Source: Macrotrachela quadricornifera (Eukaryota > Rotifera > Eurotatoria > Philodinida > Philodinidae). Taken from it: a stretch of DNA of 64,000 nucleotides. The notes beneath the pieces were generated by a model. It made no database searches and was not told where the DNA came from. It was given only the letters and a program-made list of their open reading frames with translations. Numbering within the stretch: the stretch's first letter is position 1; the number at the start of each line of letters is the position of its first letter. The DNA lies in the NCBI GenBank assembly GCA_022393335.1, contig JAJEKB010021880.1, forward strand, positions 2,079,440 to 2,143,439. Reading direction: 5' to 3'. A program made the translations under genes and the position numbers. Positions 34,861 through 46,684 of this stretch are shown here, piece after piece.

Positions 34861-35937
34861 GAGATATTTTCAATTTTATTTTATCAAATGTTGAGAACAG
34901 TTCCCACGATTATTTATATGAAGTCCAATCCTTTCAACACAATTTACTAAAAAATTATTTTGAACTCTTCTTCTAAACAAAATAATTCTATGATAGAAGA
35001 AGGTATTAATATAATGTCGTATCCAACATATTTACCAAGCCTGATATCATATGTAATTTTTGGTTAACTAATTCTTTCGAATATAGTTTAAGTAATTAAA
35101 TAAATAAAACATGATTAGGCCATGTGGTGACCAAGGTAGCTAAAATTTTTTTTAGGAAAAGAGTTCAACATCTAAAACGAAATATTTATCTCTATAGATA
35201 AGGTAAACGATAGCTGGTATAAAGATGGATGAATGATAAATAATATTGTCCAATTAGTAATTGATCAAGTTCTAGAATTGATTGATAATAGTCAATAATG
35301 CGAATGCTAAAGCAAAGATTGTAGGATAAACGATTACAATATTGACAGAAGATTGTAGAAAATGCATTTCCACTTCTATTTCATCGATTTTGTCAGACTA
35401 CTTGAAATTGAACACACTTAGAAAATTAGCTTTCTCACTCATCATAAATTCAAATCTTCGATTCCTGACTTAAAGATACAATGATAGTCCTTTAATAGGC
35501 AACTGTTTGTTGCCAAATAAATCTTAAGCATAATAACCATTTAGATTTGAGGAGTAACAACAGCAGTACGTTATTAATATGAAAGTTGAACCTTTTTTTG
35601 TTGAATACATGGTGATTGATGATTTTTTCTAAGTCTTTTCGTAGAGCCATGATTTTTTCCTCGCTATACTCAAAGTTATCTGTTACAGAATATGTTGGAA
35701 TAGAGGTAGAAATTGATCACTAGTATGTTAACTTTTTGAACGCCAGTTTTGAGTATTCTTTATAACTTTTTCGGAGTCTCTTGAACATACTATACGGATA
35801 TTTTCGAAATTTGTTTGACTCTTAGATAAGATGTTCACTTTTAATTCAAACAAAAACACAATATGATCTTGTAAATATTTTTAAATTCATCTATTTTATA
35901 CTTACTTTTATTTTACAAAGAATGTAATTTATGATAC
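34861..35937. other. Non-coding interval between esterase flank and SSUH2 block
   Basis: It is AT-rich without a gene. Its last 100 bp share scattered words with the region before the second SSUH2 copy (for example AAAAACACAATATGATCTTG near 35863). The duplication may therefore extend further in diverged form. Confidence 0.4.
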
Positions 35938-37594
35938 GTTTATTAGACGATAAATAAATAATGATGAGAAAATCTACTACTGGAAAATAAAAGCATTAGA
36001 AGTGCATGCAAAAATCAAAAAAAGAAAATAACTGCCTCAATCTTTCGAAAAATGTGCGATTATTATTGTATTTTGTATAAACTCTACTAACTATAATTAA
36101 TATATATATGTATATGTATTGCACCAGATGATTTTTCATAGAAGAGTGCAAGAAGATCCGCCACAGCATTTATATGGATATTGATTATCATAGACATGAT
36201 TTTCATCTTCACCGTAGACACAGAATGTATATGTTCGATCTATAGAAAAAGACAATATTGAAGGATTATGAAGAATAATTCCATGAAATGATGTTACCTG
36301 ACATTTGATCGAATGTGTAATCAATTTCTTTCATATGAAGACGTTGAATAACACAACGTAATCGAATAGTATTTCCTGATTTGTCACAATGTTCTGTTCG
36401 ATATTTTTCACGAATATTGGTTCGAAGATCCGCAGGCAAACCAACACATGAATCGAGTACATTATCAATTGATTGTGTTGAAGGTGGCCAAACATCGTCG
36501 AACTCGAAACAAGTAACTTTACCTGATGAGTTTTGAATTTCTGAAACCGGAAGAATACTACCACTACCACAATCTCGTGTAATCAATGAATGATGATTTT
36601 CCCATTTTATGTGCAATTGAGTCGAGATGAGAATAAAGCGAAGACCTTTGCAATCAGGACATTGAATTCGACCACGAGTAAGACATGTTGGGCAATCAAA
36701 TTTTCCATTTCCTGAGCATTTAGTACATGTATAGTGTCCATGACCTCGACATTTCGAGCAAGAATCATTTTCACAGCACTCAATTGTACCTTGTTCATGA
36801 CATTGACCACATTTTTGACGACCAACACCTGTACATGTTGTACATTTTATTTCTCCAAGACATTCACATTTTGAACATCGTTCTCGACGTTGAGTCTCTT
36901 TCAGATCGCGAACGGTTTCTTGAGATTCTCCTTTGTCGAGTAGAGTTTTCGTCGGTCTATCAACATGATAATCTTGCCAAATGTTACCAAGCGGACGTTC
37001 AGTTAACGGTTCATCACCATAACATGGACCTTTTACTTGAGATGTCGAACGACTTTCACTGAGCGTCCATAAATCAGCAGTATAACCTGACATTTCTCGT
37101 TCACGAACTATTTGAGCATTATTCAATGGACGAAAATTGTAACAACAGCTACATGATTTTTTATTCAAGTGTGTTCGAAGTTTGCTGAGTGTATTTGGAT
37201 CGTATGCAGGTGGTAATCCATCGTTAAATAATGCGGTCATTTTTTCAGTCAATAAATATACCTTTCTACAAGAATCTGAAATAAAGTATTCGCTTGACTT
37301 GGAATTTTTAGATTATTTTACACACTTTCAATTCAAACAGAGAGAGTCTAATATTATCTTTACAAACATTTGTTATTATTTTCAAGTTTCATTACTATGT
37401 CTGTGTAGGAAGAAAGACAAATAATTCAGTCAACATGCTAGTGAGGATATTTTAACACTTCCAAAAATAACTATAAATGTGACAGCCTTACTCATCTTTT
37501 CATTGCAAGAGAAAAGTCGATTGAGTTTTTGTATTGATATGACTAATATTCGTTATATTTTGTAAGAAAATAACAAAGTTTTATTCATCCTTAA
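35938..37594. repeat. Segmental duplication, SSUH2 block copy 1
   Basis: The block from GTTTATTAGACG (35938) to TTAA (37591-37594) is nearly identical to 53061-54718 in the same orientation. Similarity is high over coding, intron and flanks alike. It stops abruptly at the TTAA where a piggyBac-like element begins. Confidence 0.9.
36136..37252 (-). CDS. SSUH2: SSUH2-like cysteine-rich protein, copy 1
   Basis: Exons are 36298-37252 and 36136-36239, with a 58-bp intron (GTAACA...CTATAG), giving 352 residues. The centre (about 125-205) is a series of CxxC(x)G motifs (CSKCECLG, CTTCTGVG, CGQCHEQG, CSKCRGHG, CTKCSGNG, CPTCLTRG, CPDCKG), a DnaJ-type zinc-binding arrangement typical of the SSUH2 (ssu-2 homologue) family. 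Residues about 205-330 form the family's C-terminal beta domain, and the short last exon ends in YGEDENHVYDNQYPYKCCGG. The N-terminus has a Pro-rich segment and CSCC. In animals SSUH2 is linked to odontogenesis and transcript-level regulation, but the biochemical role is unclear. The second copy at 53.3 kb differs by 11 substitutions in the first exon. The first-exon frame reads through the intron for ten residues, so an unspliced short form cannot be excluded. Confidence 0.88.
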
Positions 37595-38299
37595 GGGCCC
37601 CCCGGGTCAAAAATCTATTTTTTTTCCAGAGCATCCAATCTTAATGAAATTTTTACTGAATATGTATCTAACCTTGCATAGTCTTCAGTAAAAAATTGAG
37701 CTCATAATATTGAGTTTTACGAGAGTTATCCTTATATTAAGGGTCAAAAAGTAGGTGCTCGTAATTCCAAGATTTTTTTCTCAGTTTTAATGATATCGAC
37801 CTCGGGATAGCGTCAGAATGTCCAGAACACTTGTCGCTACAACGTATCAAAGCCGATTTTTTGAAAAAAAAAAAAATTTTTTTTTAAAAAGGTTTTTGAA
37901 AAAACTCGAGGTTAACTTTTTAGGAAACTCGATTTTTTCATATGGAACTAAATTGAAAACAAAAATTCTGGCTTTGATATGCTCTAGCGCTGAGCTTTGG
38001 GTTCATTTTAAAACTTTCCCGAGCTTTCTAGCATTCGAAACGGTGGAGAAATCTTGGAAGTACAGACAGATAAAACATAAAAAAACACTTTCGAGAAAAA
38101 CGCAAAACAAATTTTTACTTTAAGCATTTTTCTGTGTTAGGCGTTTCGGAAAAATCGTTATAAAGCCCTCAAAAACCATCAGAAAACCAATAAATCATAG
38201 TGCATTCGAAAGTACAGACTACGGGCTATCTAATTATGTATAAATCTCAAAATCGATACTTTTGACGAAAATTATTTTTTTTGACCCGGGGGGGGGACC
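37595..38299. mobile_element. piggyBac-like non-autonomous element (TTAA target)
   Basis: The ends read GGGCCCCCCGGGTCAAAAA on the left and, reversed, GGTCCCCCCCCCGGGTCAAA on the right. TTAA flanks both sides (37591-37594 and 38300-38303). TTAA duplications with C/G-rich short TIRs are the mark of the piggyBac superfamily. The 705-bp interior has no transposase, and the frame at 37818-38123 is not similar to one. The left flank is the end of the SSUH2 duplication and the right flank is the broken esterase copy. Confidence 0.75.
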
Positions 38300-38303
38300 T
38301 TAA

Positions 38304-38597
38304 GCTTGACCCAATTAACCAATCGAGTCCAGCCGAAAATGATGGTGACATACAAATAGTAATACCAAATATTGTCGGATGAGATAAACCCATATGAAAT
38401 GCTGCCAAACCACCATGACTAGAACTCATATAAATAACAAGATATCGTTTTTCTTCACTATTTTTCAAATAATCAACTGATACAAAAATAATTTTCTTTC
38501 GTCGTGAATATTCAAATGATACACAGAAATTATCATATGTATGAAAATGAGATGGTTTTCCATCAATCAGAAAATTATAGTCGTTCTTTGGAATTTA
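38304..38597 (-). pseudogene. Broken esterase copy (exon 1 fused to exon 4)
   Basis: Read on the minus strand, exon 1 of the esterase (HTYDNFCVSFEYS, SEEKRYLVIYM) runs directly into exon 4 (SSSHGGLAAFHMGLSHPTIF). Exons 2 and 3 and three introns are gone. The initiator ATG has become ATT. The exon 4 part ends where the piggyBac-like element begins, so exons 5 and 6 are missing. The join falls at the original 5' boundary of exon 4. A 12-residue piece of exon 1 (DESINGIFGGHF region) is also absent. The frame is still open, so decay is recent or the fragment is selected, but it cannot make an intact hydrolase. Confidence 0.8.
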
Positions 38598-39560
38598 AAA
38601 AATTTTTTAATTTACGTTTTATGAATATTTAAAATAGTGAAGAACGTGTTGTATTACTTATTTTTATGATACATAATTGCTACATCAATAGAATGACGAA
38701 TATTTACATGATGAATTGTTAGTGAGATATGAAAATTTGAAAGTGACTGACGAACTTTAAATGACAGATATTGAGAAAGGGATTTGTTTGGAATGAAAAT
38801 ATATCAAATGATTTCTAAAATTCATCTTATTCGAAGGGATTATCTTTGATTTGAGACAAATTTGTCATTCAAAGATTGGTCGAAATAGAATTACTCTCCT
38901 GAGAATATTGTCCGCTAGATTTTTTTGTGTATGATCAGTTTAACAATCTTAATGTTTGCTTTATCCTATTTAGTATGTCTTTGTTTTCTTTTTTAAATTT
39001 TATATATGAAAGAACCATCGGTGTCAGTTGACTAGCCTTTTTCGAGTTCACCTTTATTTGAACAACAATAAGGAACTCTCACACGATTTTCAACTTAATA
39101 AACATCGATCTACATATATATTCTTGTAGACTATGTAGATGACCAATCAAGAAAACAACAAAGAAAGAGAAAAAGGGAGATAGTATGTAAAAGATAACAC
39201 CCACTACTTAACAAATCGTCATTATTTTTCTATCATTTAAAATTCAAATGTACAAGAATAAGAATCGACTGCTAAGTGTAGCAAATAAAATTTTATAAAA
39301 CTATACTTATCAAATAAGTGTAAATTATAAATATCAATTATTTTAGAGTAAAATTGCTTTCAATCCAGGTTATTGTACTTAAAATACTTTTAGTCATTGT
39401 AGCTGTGGGAGTTTGCCACTCTAGTCAATCGTCTATTTCTGCATACTTCAGATCTGACACATCACCTAATTATCGTTGGAATGTTCGAAAAATTTCATCG
39501 AAGACTATTCTTTTAACAGAATATAATAATAATGTTTTAAGGTCAACTTTATATTGCATG
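38304..39560. repeat. Segmental duplication, copy 2 (esterase 5' region)
   Basis: This is the counterpart of 33285-34860. It contains the broken esterase, the upstream flank and the exon-like fragment at 39.4 kb, in the same order and orientation as copy 1. Confidence 0.7.
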
Positions 39561-39608
39561 ATAACTGGGCATAATGAATCTAAAGAGAAATGTTTACCTT
39601 TATATTGA
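39390..39608 (+). pseudogene. Exon-like fragment, paired with 34.7 kb
   Basis: An open frame with a secreted-protein look (LLVIVAVGVCHSSQSSISAY) runs to a stop at 39606-39608. It begins only with a TTG at 39354, and TTTTAG-type acceptor sites precede the conserved part. The paired copy at 34650-34790 is disrupted. It may be an exon of a duplicated small secreted protein or a remnant. The family is unknown. Confidence 0.35.
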
Positions 39609-41217
39609 GCAAAATTAATTTCATCTTCTGGTCTATTATATTCAAGAGGAAAATATCTAATTTAAATCAACTGAAAATCAAAATCTTTGACAAGCTTTCT
39701 CAGTTTGCCGACGCATCAAAGTGTAATTTAAGATAAAAATAAGGTTTGCAAAAACGTATAATCTATAATTGACTAAAATGTCGAATTTTGTAGAAAGGAA
39801 GTGGAAGTGTTGGAAGAATGCAGTTCTATTATCCAGAGTACCTACAGATTCCAGTGTGACCACCTATGAACTAGCTATACAACCAGCTAAACTAAATAAA
39901 AAATATGTAATACCCTGGAAATGCTTATATGAAAGATTTAGAAATTGAATTAGATAAAATGCCAGCGACTCAATTTGTTATAAATGAGGTTTCCTGACTA
40001 ATTATTTTTGTCTGTAAAGAAATATGTTTGAAGTAGAAGAAAAGATACGTAATAGTGATTTAATGATTACTATACAAAGTCAATCTACTTGATCAAAAGT
40101 AATTTGTATGCATTTATTAGTTTTTTCTTTTACCATTTTCAAGCTGAAAGTGTTCTAATTAATCATTTTTCTCTTTTCGAAGTTTACCAAATAAAATATG
40201 GCTTCAAACTTTTTTTGGAATACCTTTTCGATGCTTACACACCCTACATGTTTCTAAAGCAATTTTGATGATGATCTTATACTAATCAAACTGTAACTAA
40301 TCCTTACTCTTAGCTAAAACTCAGCCAATCGAAGACTGTCAAGTCCAAACTCAATCAGATCTACCTTGAAAGAAAAAGTTCTTGATCTGCTATAATGAAA
40401 AATAGAATAATACTAATGCAGCAGTATTTACAAAAACGAAATATATAGTGAGATTGGTCGCTGAAAATCAAAACAAATTTTGAGCATCAACTAGATGATG
40501 AAACTCAACTTTCATATAATTTTTCTTCACTTGTAATAAGAAGTCATAACTTCAAGGTATGATGCCACTGAGGTCCAATAAATACCTTCTGAAAATGAGT
40601 TTGGTAGTAGAAAAGAAATGGACTGATCTTGTTACAATGCGCTATCTATCATAGCATGAAAAGTAAATATCAATAGAAAATTTTTACATTGACTCCAGCT
40701 TACGGAGGCCTAATGGCTTCGTCGCCGATGATAAAAGAGGAAGATCTATACTTTTCGATTGACTGTTATCCGTACATTACTCACACATCCATTCTCAAAT
40801 CGTAACTCTCTCTCCAATGTGATGATTGACAACTATTGTTTGGAAAATATTTTAGAACTGTGACTAGGACAATGATGAAAAATAACGATACTCATCACAT
40901 GTTCCATTAATAATTTCACTTCTATTTAATAAATAATCTTCTTTGAAAGTAACATTATTCTCTATAGCACGCATTTAATATAACTTTTTTTGACAAGTTC
41001 TATGAATGACTTGTCAAAATTTTGCGTCTGATCTTTTTTCTTTAGAGAAAGTCTATTTTACGAAATTTACGATTTTGTATAAAATTTGATCAAAGGTTTT
41101 CGGATTCGAGAAACTCTAGTCGGTAATCGGTTTTCAAAAATCGTGTACTTCGTATTTTTCTTAAAGACGATTTATTTTTTTAAAAATAAATACTTTCTAC
41201 AAATTTTAATGAAAAAT
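39609..41217. other. Non-coding interval
   Basis: AT-rich sequence with only short frames. No gene and no strong repeat were recognised. Confidence 0.4.
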
Positions 41218-41224
41218 TTACAGC

Positions 41225-41395
41225 AGCTCATCGCATAGGATGGGATAGCATGAAAAAAAAATTGTACCATGGGATGAACTCTTTCTAATCAATTCATAGG
41301 ATGAGGCTATGCTCCAAAAAATTTTTGTTCCATGGTGGAATAAGTCTATCCCCAAAAAACATGTGTCATAGAATGGGATTATCCCATATAACTTC
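41225..41395. repeat. Degenerate tandem repeat, unit about 60 bp
   Basis: Words of the type CATAGGATGGGAT, CATGGGATGAAC, CATAGGATGAGG, CATGGTGGAATA and CATAGAATGGGAT recur every 25-70 bases, separated by A-rich runs. The 111-codon minus-strand frame (41218-41553) over it is a by-product of the repeat and is not called. Confidence 0.45.
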
Positions 41396-44126
41396 ATACT
41401 CGTCAAATACCTTTTAAAAAGATACAGTTTCTTATCGCATTTATCGGTTCGATTTATACTATTAATTATGAAATTATTTCGTTTGTATTTCATAATATTA
41501 TTATAAATCAGTTCGCAATTCTTTTCTTTACTTTCACAAGGAAAAAAACACATGTCATGCTCTCTATGAATACAAAATAGTGAACTATGAAGAAAAACTA
41601 GATTAATAAATGGAAATATTAGTTCAAGTACACAACTTCTGGAGAATTACTAATAGAAAATGAAGTACTAGTCAACTTTATCGAATCAAATTGACATTCA
41701 ACAACAGATAACGAAGTATTAGAAGACATGTTATCGATTATAATCTGCTATAATTGCAGCAAAGTTAAAATTATTATCGGTTTTAGACTATATATAGTAG
41801 GAAATATCTTTCAAATTGGATATAATTTTGATTTTGCTGCAATTATGGAAGATTACAATCGAAACGTTTTTCACTGGGTGACCATTTACAGAATAGAAAA
41901 AAAATGTTTGTCTCATTCCAAGCGGGCTCTGGTTTCCAGGGCTAAAGAACAATCTGTAATCAGTTTTTCAAAATTTTGAGTTTGATGCGTTCCGACATAC
42001 CACTTGTCGATTCGAATTCCTGTATTTCGAAAACTTTTGAGCAAGTGTTATTTGCCAATTATTGTGATAATTGCTTTGGAACTTATTGGAACTTCAGAAA
42101 AGTTCTCAGGATTAAAAACAACTCAAAAGCCAATTTAGGTTTCGTACTATACCTTTGTAAAATTCAGAAATCGAAAAGCATTTTCGGAAATCAAGAAAAT
42201 ATCTTCTCATACCTCTTTAAATATCTAAACAACCTTTAGGAAGGGATCGCCTCCCTCAAATATCCTAATGGTTTTCAAAAAAAAACTAATTAGATTTCCG
42301 GCAATGGTAAAAATCTATTCTGGATTATCGTAGAGGCGTCGAAATTCTTTTGGGTTTCAAAACTTCAAAAACCAATAAAGTATTCTCTAGAATGGTTCAG
42401 AATATTGGAAATTCTTTCGGAAACTAAAAGGGATTCTCGAAAAGTTTTTCGAGCTGTTTTAAGTTTCTAAGAATAAAGACTTTTTTTATAGTGTGCTCCG
42501 ACGAATATATTCAAATGGCTATACTCTAATGGGTATCTATTTACAGCTATATATTGATAGCTATAGCGGTAATGGTATACCGTTAGACCTACACGTATTT
42601 GCATTTCCTCTCTTCTAAGAATGTCCATCAGAATTAATACCGTTTCTTCAAACGTACTTCTTCTCTTCTTGAGAACTTTATATTGAAATATTTTTTCTTT
42701 GTATCATCTTAAACCTAAATTTCTAGCACTTTTCTATCTGGTATTGTGAACACGTAAATTTTAGCTCTCAAGACTGTATAACTGTAACTATGGTTAAAGA
42801 AGAGATAGCTCAGGCAGCTCACACTTCTATTATTATTATTACTTTTTTTTCTATCTAAATATTCTGTTGCTAAAAATGATGTACTTTTTTCCATTTTTAA
42901 CCTTAAAGGAACAATAAATTGAAAATAAAAAAAAATAGCGTTAAACCTATATTTCGAAAGTTGTATCTCTATATCTATACATTAATAGAAAGAATTTTTT
43001 ATCTTTTCTTTTCTCTATATCTCTAAGTAATAACAATAATTAACCATACTTTCTCTTATTAGACAGAAATATGTCAGATCATATTCTATTCTTTTTTTAC
43101 GAATCTTATATGATCCAATAAGATGGGATAAAAATCAATCAGTTGGTTCCTATACGTTTCTTAATATTTGAATCTTGGAAGATTTTTGCAGGCACCTTAC
43201 AATCAGAATTTGATGAAATCTTGAGAAAAGTAAACGCATATTTTCTTGTCAGATCTCGCACCAAGATCATATGAAAAATCTTGTACGATATTGTAAGATC
43301 TTATGTCTGATTTTTTGATCTGGGTCATTTCAGTGTATTGTGACAAAAAACATTTTCTTCATTTTTGTATGTGGTAGAAATGTTAATTAACCATTGAAAG
43401 TAGAGAATTATTTTTAAAAAAATTAGCTTCATTAAAGTGATACAAAATTTTTTTTTTACAATTATTGTTCAAGTAAACCAACTTTCTCTGTTATTATCTT
43501 GATATAATGATGTTTGTCTTAACACTCCACGAAAGTCGAGACGATTTTCGCGTATTGTAATATTTTTTTTAATAATATTTTGAACAAGAGCTATTTATAT
43601 TTACATCTGTCATAAATAACAATAAAAGATATTAAAGATAGAGTTCACAGTTTTCAACATTTAAGAAACAATATTTCTTGAGGACAAAGATGAGTATCAG
43701 CTGCCATGATCGATTTCGATTTCTCTGACAAGGATGTGATCAATTAATGAATTTGCAAAAGAATATATTATTTATTTTAAAATATGATACTGGATGAACA
43801 AGAACAATATGAAATTTCATGGCAAAACGAGTAAAATCTCATTTTCATTAATTTCATTCTGATGTTTTTATTAGGAAGAGTTTTGATTTAGAATGATGAA
43901 TACTCTAAAACAAGAGAAATAAAATAATTAATAAGTAGGTTGATGATGTAAGAATGAATCATAACATTTTACAAAAATGTTCATCTTAGACAGATCATTG
44001 GAAGCGTGTCTTAGAAAATGACAAATGTTATTTACGTAAATAAAAAAATGCACCATTTTTGTAGAGCATCTCAAGACGAATCTTTTGAAAAAAATAAAGT
44101 TGGAGCAATCAAATATTAAAAGAAAT
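41396..44126. other. Non-coding interval
   Basis: Two adjoining plus-strand frames of 83 and 87 codons (41728-42239) have ordinary composition but no recognisable features. I see no supported gene in this stretch. Confidence 0.4.
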
Positions 44127-44750
44127 ATTCCGTCTACTGAAAAAAGGGTAATGCGTCGAGGAGCTACATAAAAAACTAGCACATGTTCGTTCGTTATACA
44201 GAACGAAAGAATATAAAATTAATATTTCTCATAAAATTTGATCAAAGGTAGTCGAAGGTGAGGAATCTAAATCTGATATCTATTTGTACTAATTAATTGT
44301 TAATAATTAATATTTTCTATCAAACCTGTGTCATTAACTAATGATTAATTGATATTCATTAACTATTAATATTCGCTAGAAAGTTTGGCCAAAGAGTAAT
44401 CAACGATGGAAAATTCAAATCTGTGGTTAGCTTTTGGTTATCATTCACTAATTATTAACTATTAATAATTCTCTCTACTGAAAGGAAGATTATGCATCGA
44501 GCAGTTACTACCAAAAAAAAACGACTGAAATGTTTGTTCGTGCATTCACTCACTTGGTAATTATTGATATTTTTTATAAAGCTTAGCTAAAGTTAATCAA
44601 AGGTAGAAATCTGAATCTGTGGTGAATTTTTGTTAATTATTAGTTATTTAGTTTTGTCCGCTAGAAAGAGGCTTATGCATGAAGTAATCACAACGATCAA
44701 ACGTTCGTTGGCTCATTCCTTGGTTTGATTGCTGTGGGACGAAAGAAAGT
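44127..44750 (+). repeat. Degenerate tandem repeat
   Basis: A segment type CTACTGAAA(AA/GG)...TATGCATCGAG...GTTCGTTCG... recurs near 44130, 44475 and 44660. A second segment type (AATCAAAGGTAG...AATCTGAATCTGTGGT) recurs near 44239, 44387 and 44587. The copies alternate in order, so the array looks like diverged units of roughly 150-200 bp. It is AT-rich (ATTAATAATT runs) and non-coding. Confidence 0.55.
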
Positions 44751-45424
44751 AAATATAATTTTGATATTAACTTTATTATTGAGTTTGGTAGACTACCTAA
44801 TAACATCTTTTCTATATGTAGTTATGATCTAGTAGGGATCTGAGCTACCAAATTTAATGCGAATGAAACTTTTTTTGCGTAGGCACTGCGAGACATAAAT
44901 TGGCTTATTATATTCTACTATGCAAGAATATGACACACGGAGAGATTCATTGGTTCAGAACGTACCTTCTTATGGGATATAGGTGAGTTTTTTGAAATCC
45001 GATATCTCATAAAGGAAACGTTCATTTTATATCTGTGAACTACAAATACATCAACTAAATTATGATGGTAGCTTAAACGGTTTCGGTTTTGATACTAGGT
45101 AAGGGAGAACAAGCTGATTTTAAACACTAAAATCATTTGAAATCAAAAAGTCAGTTTGGTCTTTCTTAATTCTATGTGATACTTTGGGAATCGAAACGAA
45201 ATCACTTTTTCTGCTACTTGGAATCGCAGTATTTTAGTACCAATGCTATTCTTATTTGTTGACAGAAAAGTAATGCTGAATAAAGTTCAGACGCCGTATG
45301 CATTATATTTTGTAATAACCAATTTTAGATTTCTGAATATATAAACTTGATTTATTTGAAAATTAAAAAAAAATTAACAAATAAATTTTATCCAGTTTTT
45401 AGAGTTTAGTGTTCTTCGAATACA
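44751..45424. other. Non-coding interval, 3' flank of WWE-ART gene 1
   Basis: The last 100 bp hold a reverse-strand poly(A) signal (TTTATT at about 45352-45357) for the gene that follows on the minus strand. Nothing else was recognised. Confidence 0.45.
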
Positions 45425-46477
45425 TTAAATAGTTAAATAAATCGTGCACTTTTTTTCATGTTTATTTTCATCAACTTTATTAATAATAAAATTAATACCA
45501 GCAGGTAGTAAAACTTCAGCTTCCTTTTGAATCGCTGACATAGATGATATATCTAAACCAAATGATTCTGTAAATGGACGATCGATAATATCAATAATAA
45601 ATAATGTTGAAACTTCATCAGAGGCAGGTGGATTAGTGAATGTATCTGCTATTTCTTGTTTCTTTGTAGTCGATGAAAAGGCAGACCAACAACGTGTTTG
45701 TCCAACAGCTGATTTATACTGTTGAATATGTTCTATTTTGCAATTTCCTCCACGATAGACACGTTGTTGAGTTTGTTTAACCGTTTCACGACAATTCCAT
45801 AGAGCATTTTGCAGAAGAAAGCAATAGGGACCAAGTGTCTTCAATTTCGAACGATCTTCATTTCTTAGTATGTTATTTATAACACGATAAAGGAAACTTT
45901 CGATGGTATAGAAATAGATACACCATTTACCGATGTCTGATAAACTTTTATTTTTAATTTCACGCAATTTGTTAGCAATCTCTTTACTTTTCGTTTTATC
46001 ATATTGTTTTATACACAATTTTCCTTCTTCAGATATTCCATCCGCTGCAAGTTCAACAATTCTTGGAACATTTTCTTCTGTTAACATATAACAAGAATTA
46101 TTGTATTGATTGGCCCATTCCCAAAGATATTTCGAGAAACCGCTTCCTTCTACAAATGTTTTTGAAGGTAAATCATTCCCATTGAAACGATGTTCACGTG
46201 GAGCAAATAATTCACTTGATTCAAGAGTTTTACGGCAAATTGGACGTTGTCGATTTTTATCTAATACGTGTATTTGCAATTTATATTTAAAATCAATCTT
46301 ATAATTATTTCCTATGATAACTTCATTCTTATTTTGTTGATAAGCTTCTTCTATTATTTCATTATCAATATTAGAAAAACGTGACCATTCTGCTGGTTCA
46401 TCTTCCGACCAAGGATTTGGATTAGATTTCCAAAACCACCAAACAGTTGATACTTCTTCATCGAAGGCTGTTGTCAT
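45425..46477 (-). CDS. WWE-domain ADP-ribosyltransferase 1
   Basis: 350 residues, single exon. Residues about 10-85 are a WWE domain (VWWFWKSNPNPWSEDEPAEW, YQQNK, YKIDFKYKLQIH, NRQRPICR), which in PARPs and E3 ligases binds ADP-ribose or ADP-ribosylated proteins. Residues about 190-350 are an R-S-E type ART domain. It has Arg242 in RVYRGG, the WSAFSSTTKK strand (264-273, Ser268/Ser269), and the catalytic pair Glu319-Ala-Glu321 in KEAEVLLP. The enzyme should move ADP-ribose from NAD+ to arginine-type targets, with WWE guiding it to its own product or to PARylated sites. The start ATG 46477 is chosen because the longer frame to 46504 begins with GTG. No signal peptide is seen. It is divergent from, and paralogous to, the gene at 46.7 kb. 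Confidence 0.9.
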   Translation of the reverse strand: MTTAFDEEVSTVWWFWKSNPNPWSEDEPAEWSRFSNIDNEIIEEAYQQNKNEVIIGNNYKIDFKYKLQIHVLDKNRQRPICRKTLESSELFAPREHRFNGNDLPSKTFVEGSGFSKYLWEWANQYNNSCYMLTEENVPRIVELAADGISEEGKLCIKQYDKTKSKEIANKLREIKNKSLSDIGKWCIYFYTIESFLYRVINNILRNEDRSKLKTLGPYCFLLQNALWNCRETVKQTQQRVYRGGNCKIEHIQQYKSAVGQTRCWSAFSSTTKKQEIADTFTNPPASDEVSTLFIIDIIDRPFTESFGLDISSMSAIQKEAEVLLPAGINFIINKVDENKHEKKCTIYLTI

Positions 46478-46684
46478 AATAACCGTCTGCTTTTGTAAAA
46501 ACACAGGAAAATGAATGGGGTATCGAATTTTATAAATAAATAACTTATTTCAAAAAGAAGAGAACAGAAGAAAAAAAAAGTAAGCAATTAATAATTAAAA
46601 AAAATGTTTCTTAATATGTCACTCTTTATATTTTTGTCACCTACATCGTTTGCATCCTTTTTATTACTCTATACAAAAAAAAAC
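46478..46684. promoter_or_regulatory. Shared divergent 5' region of the two WWE-ART genes
   Basis: Only 207 bp separate the start codons of two head-to-head genes of the same family. The stretch is AT-rich and must hold both 5' untranslated regions and any promoter elements. No specific motif was identified with confidence. Confidence 0.5.

Noticed and set aside
36607..37062. Frames of 73-111 codons overlapping SSUH2 copy 1 (and their mirror at 53731-54186)
   Set aside because: They are other-frame shadows of the Cys-rich coding exon, repeated because the exon is duplicated.
41218..41553. 111-codon minus-strand frame
   Set aside because: It overlaps a degenerate tandem repeat that explains its openness.
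46604..46684. Hydrophobic N-terminal extension of WWE-ART 2 as a signal peptide
   Set aside because: The extension precedes the paralogous start and the partner gene has no counterpart; WWE proteins act inside cells. Kept only as a possibility.
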